NCBI GenBank assembly: GCA_039026555.1 | Contig: JBCCMB010000132.1 | Span: 1 to 7,654, forward strand | Source: JBCCMB01 sp039026555 | Lineage (GTDB): Bacteria > Pseudomonadota > Alphaproteobacteria > Caulobacterales > Hyphomonadaceae | Length of the DNA stretch: 7,654 nt | Reading direction: 5' to 3' | Part shown: in pieces, positions 1 to 5,696 of the stretch | Layout: each line of letters begins with the position of its first letter | How positions within the stretch are numbered: position 1 is the stretch's first letter | The notes under the pieces: generated by a model | What the model saw: the letters and a program-made list of their open reading frames with translations, nothing else | The model's database searches: none | What the model was told of the DNA's origin: nothing | Translations under genes and position numbers: made by a program

Positions 1-294
1 CGCTGCATCGGCCGCAGATTTGTCCGCCGCATCGATCTTCCCGCCCGGAAAGGCGACCTGGCCCGCATGCGTCGGCATGGTCGTCGGCCGTTCGGTGAAG
101 AGCACGCCGAAATCATCGCCGCGATCTTGCAACCCCACCAAGACCGCGGCGGGCCGAAGATCCGGCAGCGGTTTGGGTCGAAATTCCGGATTAAGGTCGA
201 AATCCGTTCGCGTGACGCGGCCCAACTGCGCGGCCGGCGGCGCAAGGCGGTTTTCTACGCGCGCCAAAAAATCGTCTCGACTTGTAAAGCTCAT
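1..294 (-). CDS. CoA pyrophosphatase, Nudix family (N-terminal 98 residues; cut by left window edge)
   Basis: Nudix hydrolases of this subgroup cleave coenzyme A (and often its oxidised or acylated forms) to 4'-phosphopantetheine and 3',5'-ADP in the cytosol, acting in CoA turnover or clean-up. What is seen: 98 residues from an ATG at 294, with a leader rich in Arg and Pro, a beta strand (RPAAVLVGL, about 47-55), then VLFTERPTTMPTHAGQVAFP (64-83) followed by GGKID. The T-x-R ... H-x-GQVAFPGG pattern is the UPF0035 signature that separates CoA pyrophosphatases from other Nudix proteins. The Nudix box with its REUXEE glutamates should follow about 10 residues later and lies outside the window, so catalytic competence cannot be judged. 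The start lies 8 bases after the stop of the DUF1285 gene. An AGGAG (complement of 311-315) sits 16 bases upstream, rather far, so translation is probably coupled to the upstream gene. In related genomes a CCA tRNA nucleotidyltransferase gene often follows. Confidence 0.9.
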   Translation of the reverse strand, partial: MSFTSRDDFLARVENRLAPPAAQLGRVTRTDFDLNPEFRPKPLPDLRPAAVLVGLQDRGDDFGVLFTERPTTMPTHAGQVAFPGGKIDAADKSAADAA

Positions 295-302
295 GTCGAC
301 GC

Positions 303-917
303 TTAAACCGCTCCTAGGCGGAACAATTCATCGTTCGACCGCACCGCCAGCGCAGCGCCGTCTTCAACGGGCTCGGCCCATTCCACCAATTCATAAAACG
401 GCGCCCGGCCGATACGCGCCTCTAACCCCGCGCGCACCTCGACATAGGGAGACGGTTCACCGGTCTCCGGATCGATATCCACCCGAATTGGGTGGTCCGC
501 ATCCACGGTGAAAACATCCCCGACATTCGTGGTCATCACCAGAGCTTGAGCTGCCCCGTCACCCACCTTGTCGGCCCGCACAGCGATGAAAGGCGCATCT
601 TCAACGTGCACGATTACTTTTTCATAAGGCGTGACGAGGTATATGCCGTCCTCATCCTTGCGTAGGATGGTTGAAAACAAACGCACAAGCTTGTCACGCG
701 TGATCCGAACGCCCTCATGCCACCAGGATCCGTCTTTTCGGATCTCCATGCCAATATCGCCGCAATTCTCCGGATGCCATAAATGCACTGGCGGCAGCGA
801 TCGCCCCTTTGCCAAACCGGCTTCGGACTGCAATTTAGACAAAACGGCGCTCAAATCTTCTAGCGGCTTGGGCGTGGCAATTGGGTCTTGAGACATAATA
901 TCGGGCGGCTCCGCCAT
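303..917 (-). CDS. DUF1285 family protein, 204 aa
   Basis: This is a conserved proteobacterial family of about 180-200 residues; structures exist but I know of no established function. What is seen: a variable acidic N-terminus (1-40), then the family hallmark from about residue 42 (PPVHLWHPENCGDIGMEIRK), GSWWHEG (63-69), LVRLFSTILRKDEDG (77-91), YLVTPYEKVIVHVEDAPF (93-110) and a C-terminal RAPFYELVEW (171-180). There is one cysteine (C52, in the CGDI motif). No signal peptide or membrane helix is visible, so it is probably cytosolic. I place the start at 917 because AGAAGG lies 7 bases upstream. An in-frame ATG at 935 (210 aa) has no clear ribosome binding site, and one at 896 (197 aa) is also possible. 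The same frame stays open up to 1457, but that part is antisense to the MoxR gene. The gene is divergent from moxR and upstream of the CoA pyrophosphatase gene, with which it probably shares a transcript. Confidence 0.9.
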   Translation of the reverse strand: MAEPPDIMSQDPIATPKPLEDLSAVLSKLQSEAGLAKGRSLPPVHLWHPENCGDIGMEIRKDGSWWHEGVRITRDKLVRLFSTILRKDEDGIYLVTPYEKVIVHVEDAPFIAVRADKVGDGAAQALVMTTNVGDVFTVDADHPIRVDIDPETGEPSPYVEVRAGLEARIGRAPFYELVEWAEPVEDGAALAVRSNDELFRLGAV

Positions 918-950
918 GGTTTCGCCTTCTGACATAGGTAAGTCGACCGC
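918..950. promoter_or_regulatory. 33-base divergent spacer between DUF1285 and moxR
   Basis: Only 33 bases separate the chosen start codons of two divergent genes. They hold the ribosome binding sites of both: AGAAGG on the minus strand (complement of 925-930) and a weaker AGGTAAG on the plus strand (936-942, about 8 bases before the moxR ATG). There is no room for two complete promoters, so at least one must lie inside the neighbouring coding sequence. An AT-rich TAATAT at 896-901 could be a -10 element for moxR, but no convincing -35 hexamer sits at 15-19 bases from it. I therefore do not call a promoter position. Confidence 0.5.
925..930 (-). promoter_or_regulatory. Ribosome binding site deciding the DUF1285 start
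   Basis: Read on the minus strand this is AGAAGG, 7 bases before the ATG at 917. It favours that start over the in-frame ATG at 935, whose upstream bases contain no purine-rich anti-rRNA match. Confidence 0.6.
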
Positions 951-1979
951 ATGAGTGAAGTCGAAGCATCCGCCACGAGCGAGATTACCCCCAACGAAAT
1001 CCCGAGCGATATTGTCGCACACGCCGATGACGCGATCGCCGCGATCGCCGCCGTTAAGTCGGAGATCGGCCGCATGGTCTTCGGACAGGAGCGTGTGGTG
1101 GAGCTGGTCTTGTCGGCCGTGCTGGCGGGCGGCCACGCCCTGCTCATCGGTGCGCCGGGCCTCGCGAAAACCCGCCTTGTGGAAGCCTCCGCTAAGGCTT
1201 TGGGCCTGGATTGGGGCCGTATACAATTCACGCCGGATTTGATGCCGGGCGACATTTTGGGCTCTGAAGTTTTGGACGAGACCAGTGAAGGCGCACGCTC
1301 TTTCCGTTTTTTGAAGGGCCCGATCTTCACGCGATTGCTCATGGCGGACGAGATCAACCGCGCGAGCCCGCGCACGCAATCCGCCTTGCTGCAAGCCATT
1401 CAAGAACGGCACGTGACCATCGCCGGCGCGCGCTATGATTTGCCACGACCTTTCCACGTCTTAGCGACGCAAAACCCGGTGGAGCAGGAAGGCACCTATC
1501 CTCTGCCGGAAGCGCAGCTCGACCGCTTCCTGCTCAAAATCGACGTGCCCTACCCGGATGCGGAAACTGAGCGCCGGATACTGATCGAAACGACCGGATC
1601 CGAAGACGCGGAGATCAGCGCCGCTTTAGACGCCGAACGTTTATTGAAACTTCAAGCGCTGGTTCGGGCCATGCCGGTGCCCGAAAAAGTGCTGACCAGC
1701 ATTATTGAATTGGTGCGCTCCGCGAGGCCCGAACAATCGGAAGACGCCCGCGTGCGCGAACGCGTAGAATGGGGGCCCAGCCCGCGGGCCGGACAAGCGC
1801 TCATGCTCGCCGCTCGATCGCGCGCCTTGCTGCGCGGACGTTTGGCGCCCTCGATCGATGATGTGGAAGCGCTTGCGGAGCCCGCTTTGGGCCACCGAAT
1901 GGCGCTTGCGTATGATCCCACGGGTGCGCCAGATGCGCTGGCTGATCTTATTTCGTATCTCGCCCGTAAAGCGGCTTAG
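951..1979 (+). CDS. MoxR-family AAA+ ATPase, 342 aa
   Basis: MoxR ATPases are cytosolic, oligomeric, chaperone-like motors, usually encoded beside vWA proteins and thought to use ATP hydrolysis to mature or remodel partner proteins. What is seen: an N-terminal helical region (1-45), VFGQERVVE (43-51), Walker A GAPGLAKT (67-74), Walker B LLMADE (129-134), sensor 1 in ATQNP (172-176), the MoxR-typical EQEGTYPLPEAQLDRF (178-193) with the likely arginine finger R192, and sensor 2 in GPSPRA (275-280, R279) at the start of the C-terminal lid. All catalytic elements look intact and the length is normal for the family. The protein has no cysteine. The ATG at 951 is preceded by AGGTAAG about 8 bases upstream. 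It is the first gene of a four-gene operon, with a 17-base gap to the DUF58 gene, the usual partner of MoxR. I give no gene symbol because moxR labels a large paralogous family. Confidence 0.96.
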   Translation: MSEVEASATSEITPNEIPSDIVAHADDAIAAIAAVKSEIGRMVFGQERVVELVLSAVLAGGHALLIGAPGLAKTRLVEASAKALGLDWGRIQFTPDLMPGDILGSEVLDETSEGARSFRFLKGPIFTRLLMADEINRASPRTQSALLQAIQERHVTIAGARYDLPRPFHVLATQNPVEQEGTYPLPEAQLDRFLLKIDVPYPDAETERRILIETTGSEDAEISAALDAERLLKLQALVRAMPVPEKVLTSIIELVRSARPEQSEDARVRERVEWGPSPRAGQALMLAARSRALLRGRLAPSIDDVEALAEPALGHRMALAYDPTGAPDALADLISYLARKAA

Positions 1980-1996
1980 AGGTTAAGGACCCCGCC

Positions 1997-2872
1997 ATGG
2001 CGCGCGCTCCGCTCGCTCCTTTGAAGGCCGAAGCCAAAGCGCTGGCGGCCGCGCTGCCGACTTTGTCGCCGACCGCGCGGGCGGCCAGCTCCGCCCATAT
2101 GGGCTCGGCGGGTCGAAAACGGGCCGGCGTTGGCGAGACCTTCTGGCAGTATCGTCGATACGCGTATGAAGACGGCGCCGACCGAGTGGATTGGCGGCGG
2201 TCGGCAAAGGACGACAAACTATTCGTCCGCGAAACCGAATTAGAAACCGCCCGCACCTATTTGTTTTGGACCGATCCGTCAGACGGGTTTCATTGGACGT
2301 CGGATCCCGCTTATCCCGAAAAAGGTACGCGCGCCCTACTCGCGCAAATGACGTTGGCCGAAGCGCTCGCACGCGCGGGGGAACGCTGCGGCGCATTGGG
2401 CGGACCCCGCCGCCCGGCCTTGGGCGCGAAGGCCTCCACTCGCGTCGGTGAAGATTTATGGGCGCTGTCGCCTGATGCGGACTTTCCCCAACCACCGCGC
2501 GATCAGGCGGCGATCATTCTCGCCAGCGACTTTTACGAGCCCTTAGACGTTTGGCGCGGGCGCTTAAAACCGCTGGCGGCGCGCTGCCGCGATGGCGTTA
2601 TGTTGATTGTCTCGGATCCGGTCGAAGAGCTTTATCCGTTTGAAGGGCGCACGCGGTTTAATCGCCCCGGCTTGGACGCGACGCACCTGCTTGGACGGGC
2701 GGAGAACATTCGCGGCGACTATTTGAAACGCTTCGGCGAACAGCGTCGTGGTTTGAAAGCGTTGGCCGCTGAGCTGGGCTGGCTGGCCATCGTTCACCGC
2801 ACGGATGGACCGGTGGAGGCCGTGCTCGGCGCGCTGGTTCAAGCCGTCACAGCCCCCGGGCGCGCGGCATGA
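1997..2872 (+). CDS. DUF58 domain protein (vWA-like MoxR partner), 291 aa
   Basis: DUF58 proteins are the standard neighbours of MoxR ATPases and carry a vWA-like fold. What is seen: an N-terminal helical stretch (8-32), then the DUF58 core FWQYRRYAYEDGADRVDWRR (49-68) followed by SA (69-70), which matches the family's R-x-Y-x-x-G-D-x-x-R-x-[IV]-DWR-x-SA pattern. The strand carrying the metal site reads YLFWTDPSDGF (88-98): D93 and S95 of a DxSxS site are present, but the fifth position is G97 rather than Ser. Later strands are AAIILASDFYEP (171-182) and VMLIVSDPVEELYPFEG (201-217). There are two cysteines (131, 197). No transmembrane segment is visible, whereas many DUF58 proteins have two N-terminal helices, so this is the short cytosolic form. 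The start is supported by AAGGA (1985-1989) 7 bases upstream. The stop lies 10 bases before the next gene's GTG. The role as MoxR adaptor or substrate is inferred from context. Confidence 0.93.
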   Translation: MARAPLAPLKAEAKALAAALPTLSPTARAASSAHMGSAGRKRAGVGETFWQYRRYAYEDGADRVDWRRSAKDDKLFVRETELETARTYLFWTDPSDGFHWTSDPAYPEKGTRALLAQMTLAEALARAGERCGALGGPRRPALGAKASTRVGEDLWALSPDADFPQPPRDQAAIILASDFYEPLDVWRGRLKPLAARCRDGVMLIVSDPVEELYPFEGRTRFNRPGLDATHLLGRAENIRGDYLKRFGEQRRGLKALAAELGWLAIVHRTDGPVEAVLGALVQAVTAPGRAA

Positions 2873-2876
2873 GAGG
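2871..2876 (+). promoter_or_regulatory. Ribosome binding site deciding the GTG start of the DUF4159 gene
   Basis: GAGAGG overlaps the TGA stop of the DUF58 gene (2870-2872) and lies 6 bases before the GTG at 2883. It is only 3 bases from the in-frame TTG at 2880, which argues for the GTG. The overlap of stop codon and ribosome binding site suggests re-initiation by terminating ribosomes. Confidence 0.65.
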
Positions 2877-2882
2877 CGTTTG

Positions 2883-5696
2883 GTGACATTTGGTCCATTC
2901 GATTTTGCGCAACCGCTAGCGCTGCTCGGCCTTATCGCCCTGCCGGTGATCTGGCTGCTCCTGCGCGCCACGCCGCCCGAGCCCAAGCGCGTCGCTTTGC
3001 CATCGCTGCAATTACTGGACGGATTGGACCCAGAAGAAGAAACACCAGCCCAAACGCCATGGTGGATTATCCTTTTGCGTTTCATCGCGGCGACGCTCGC
3101 CATACTCGGCTTCGCATCGCCGTCTTGGTCGCCGCAAACTCCAGACAGAATTTCGCAAGGCCCGGCGCTCATTATCGTCGATGATGGTTGGACCAGCGCC
3201 GCCCGATGGCGCGACATGGTGCGCGCAGCGCGCAGCGCAGCCGACGAAGCGGCGGATAATGGCGACGCCGTTCATCTGCTCTTCACGGCGCCGCGGGATC
3301 TGACGGCGGATCCTTCCGAAGCATTGGATGCAAATACGGCGCGCGGACGTCTTCAATCGGCCCGCCCCGCCCCCTGGGCGCCGGATCGACTGGCGGCGCT
3401 CGAAGGGCTCGACGCATCCGGCCTTGAGCCTGGCTATGTGGTGTGGATCACGGATGGCTTCGATCACGGCGCTGGCGCGCAAAGCGCCGCCGCAATAGCT
3501 CAATTGGCGTCTTTGGAGATCCGCGTGACCGCGCCTCGGAGCGCTTATGCGATTACCGGCACGGCCCGCGCGCCAGACGGCGCCGAGGTCACGCTTACCC
3601 GACGGCTGCCATCCGGCGAGACTGAAGTCGTCATCGTTGCAGAAACATCCGAAGGCGCGTCAGCCGCCTCCGCTGCGGCGCGCTTTGTCGACGGCGAAAC
3701 GGAGGCTGTCGCCAAATTCGTGCTGCCGTCCGCACAGCTCAACCGCGTCGCTCGGTTTCGCATTTTGGGCGCGCCGTCAGCAGGCGCGACTTGGCTGTGG
3801 GATGATGCGTCAAAACGGCCGCGCGTAGGATTGGCGGACCCCGAGCTCAGCGCCCAGCCGCTCCTGGGCGAATACTATTACGTCCGCCGTGCGCTCGAAC
3901 CGCACGCCGAACTGATTGAGGGTCCGCTGAGCGAGCTGCTCGAGCAAGAGCCCGACGCGCTTATCCTGGGGGATCGCGGACAAATCGAAGGCGCGGAGGC
4001 GGACGCGCTGCGAGATTGGATTGAGGCCGGCGGCGCGCTGATCCGCTTCGCCGGTCCGAAGCTCGCCGCCCAGCCGACGAATTTCACGCCCGTTCCTCTT
4101 CGCTCCGCGACACGCGCCCTTGGCGGCGCCTTGGCTTGGGACGACCCGCAAGCAATCGCCGCGCCGCAGCCCACCTCCCCCTTCGCCGGCATAAGCGCGC
4201 CTGAAGACGCGTTCGTCCGTCGGCAAGTCCTTGCGGAACCTGGCCCTGATTTGTCCGCCAAGGCCTGGGCGCGCTTGGAAGACGGCACGCCCTTGGTGAC
4301 CGCCGCCCGCGAAGGCCGTGGCGCGGTCATTTTGTTTCACGTCACCGCTAATCCGGATTGGTCGGATCTGCCTTACACCGGCGCCTATGTAGAGATGCTC
4401 CGCCGCGCGGCCGCATCTGGCGGAGGCGCGTCAATCGGCCCTGTCGATATCGCGGGCAGTTTCGCGCCAGAGCGGACTTTGGACGGGTTTGGCGCACTGG
4501 AACCGCCGCCAGACACCGCCCAACCCATCGCGGGAGACGCGTTTGCAATCGCGGTTGCAGGCGTTGAGACGCCGCCGGGGCTTTATTCTGGACCTGCGGG
4601 CGGGCGGGCGCTCAATGTTGGCGCGGTCTTGCCCGACGCCATGACCAACTGGCCGGCCGGCGCGCGTGTCGTGGAAGACGCCGCCGCCAATTTGCGCAGA
4701 GGCTTAGACGGGTGGCTGCTGGCCGCTGCGATCGGCTTGCTCGCGATCGACCTCATTGTGGCCTTAGGCGTCGCGGGGCGACTTCCCCGCATGTCTCGCG
4801 CCGCCAAACAAAACGCCGCTGCGGTGGTGGTCGCCCTCAGCGCATTTATCGCCTTCCCCATGGATGCGTCCGCTCAAACACAAGCCGCGCGCGCACCCCT
4901 CGACGACGCCGCGCTGGAGCTTCGTTTCGCCTATGTGCGCACCAATGATCCCCGCGCGGATGAAATCGTCGAAGCCGGTTTGCAGGGTCTCGCGCTTGAG
5001 CTCTATCTGAGAACCGCCGTGGAGCCCGCCGCGCCGCATGGCGTGCGTTTGGGCGATGATCCTTTAGAGCTGTATCCACTGATCTATTTCGCCCCGCCAC
5101 GAGGGTCCCCGCCCCTAGGCGACACAGAAACCGCAGCGCTCAACGCCTATTTGCGCAATGGCGGCGCGCTGGTGGTCGACACGCGCGACGCGGCGCCCGG
5201 TCGGTTGGTCAACCAGGATCTGGCGGTCCTGCTTTCAGGCGTCGACGCGCCGCCGCTGGAACGCGCGCCCGAGAGCCATGTGATCGCGCGCAGTTTTTAT
5301 CTGCTGGATGATTTTCCAGGCCGTATCGCAGGCGGAAAGCTCTGGCTTGAGGCCGGCTCGGCCAATGCTGAGGAAAGGCGCGGCGACGGCGTCTCGGCGC
5401 TATTTATCGGCGACGCGGATTGGGCCGGCGCTTGGGCGATCGATAGAAACCGCCGCCCTATGCTGCCCATGGACACAACCGAGCGGGACCGCGAAATGGC
5501 GTATCGTTTCGGCGTCAATCTGGTGATGTACATCCTCACCGGCAATTACAAAGAAGACCAAGTTCACGTACCGGATTTGCTGGAGCGATTGGGAGAAGAA
5601 GCGGAGTTCAACCGAAATCGCGGCGATCGCGTGCGCGATTTGATAAATCCCGACGGACCGCCGACACCTATCGGATCGGAGGGCGGCGATGATTGA
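2883..5696 (+). CDS. BatA-type N-terminal membrane domain / DUF4159 fusion protein, 937 aa
   Basis: A large inner-membrane protein. In order: helix 1 (about 9-28), a basic then acidic loop, and helix 2 (about 61-80), together matching the BatA N-terminal double-transmembrane module. Next comes a degenerate vWA-like region (about 94-220) with ALIIVDDGWTSA (95-106) where DxSxS is expected, and VVWITDG (186-192). Then an amidotransferase-like fold (about 313-510) with PDALILGDRG (357-366) and GGALIRFAGP (383-392), helix 3 (about 610-630), a basic loop (631-642), helix 4 (about 643-660), and DUF4159 (about 675-890) with RFAYVRTNDPRADEI (681-695), YPLIYF (731-736) and GGALVVDTRD (760-769). The positive-inside rule puts both large regions in the periplasm. 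There is no cysteine, so no class I amidotransferase triad. A longer reading from ATG 2805 lies inside the DUF58 gene; I choose GTG 2883 because the resulting VTFGP start fits the family and has a ribosome binding site. The function is unknown; an envelope role is inferred. Confidence 0.9.
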   Translation: MTFGPFDFAQPLALLGLIALPVIWLLLRATPPEPKRVALPSLQLLDGLDPEEETPAQTPWWIILLRFIAATLAILGFASPSWSPQTPDRISQGPALIIVDDGWTSAARWRDMVRAARSAADEAADNGDAVHLLFTAPRDLTADPSEALDANTARGRLQSARPAPWAPDRLAALEGLDASGLEPGYVVWITDGFDHGAGAQSAAAIAQLASLEIRVTAPRSAYAITGTARAPDGAEVTLTRRLPSGETEVVIVAETSEGASAASAAARFVDGETEAVAKFVLPSAQLNRVARFRILGAPSAGATWLWDDASKRPRVGLADPELSAQPLLGEYYYVRRALEPHAELIEGPLSELLEQEPDALILGDRGQIEGAEADALRDWIEAGGALIRFAGPKLAAQPTNFTPVPLRSATRALGGALAWDDPQAIAAPQPTSPFAGISAPEDAFVRRQVLAEPGPDLSAKAWARLEDGTPLVTAAREGRGAVILFHVTANPDWSDLPYTGAYVEMLRRAAASGGGASIGPVDIAGSFAPERTLDGFGALEPPPDTAQPIAGDAFAIAVAGVETPPGLYSGPAGGRALNVGAVLPDAMTNWPAGARVVEDAAANLRRGLDGWLLAAAIGLLAIDLIVALGVAGRLPRMSRAAKQNAAAVVVALSAFIAFPMDASAQTQAARAPLDDAALELRFAYVRTNDPRADEIVEAGLQGLALELYLRTAVEPAAPHGVRLGDDPLELYPLIYFAPPRGSPPLGDTETAALNAYLRNGGALVVDTRDAAPGRLVNQDLAVLLSGVDAPPLERAPESHVIARSFYLLDDFPGRIAGGKLWLEAGSANAEERRGDGVSALFIGDADWAGAWAIDRNRRPMLPMDTTERDREMAYRFGVNLVMYILTGNYKEDQVHVPDLLERLGEEAEFNRNRGDRVRDLINPDGPPTPIGSEGGDD
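4791..4874 (+). other. Signal-peptide-like segment inside the DUF4159 fusion protein
   Basis: Residues 637-664 read like a free-standing Sec signal peptide: Met, a basic n-region (MSRAAKQ), a hydrophobic core (AAAVVVALSAFIAF) and a small-residue end ASA before QTQA, which fits an AxA cleavage rule between 664 and 665. The segment directly precedes the DUF4159 domain. It may act simply as transmembrane helix 4, or be cleaved to release the domain into the periplasm. No ribosome binding site is evident before the ATG at 4791, so internal initiation is less likely. Confidence 0.5.

Noticed and set aside
20..511. A 163-codon plus-strand open frame.
   Set aside because: It is antisense to the CoA pyrophosphatase and DUF1285 genes, both recognisable on the minus strand. 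Its product is Arg/Pro/Ser-rich, as expected of a GC-rich shadow frame.
896..901. TAATAT as a moxR -10 promoter element.
   Set aside because: No acceptable -35 hexamer at 15-19 bases; the nearest TTG-type match (868-873) is 22 bases away. It is mentioned under the divergent spacer but not called.
918..1457. Minus-strand extension of the DUF1285 frame to an ATG at 1457 (384 aa in total).
   Set aside because: The extra residues are antisense to the Walker A and Walker B coding region of the MoxR gene and resemble no family. The DUF1285 homology and the ribosome binding site support a start near 917.
2564..3217. A 217-codon minus-strand open frame across the DUF58/DUF4159 junction.
   Set aside because: It is antisense to two well-supported genes, has low-complexity composition and shows no known motif.
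4791..5696. A separate secreted DUF4159 gene starting at the ATG at 4791.
   Set aside because: The frame is continuous with the upstream part, there is no ribosome binding site before 4791, and the fused form is, as I recall, typical of this class.
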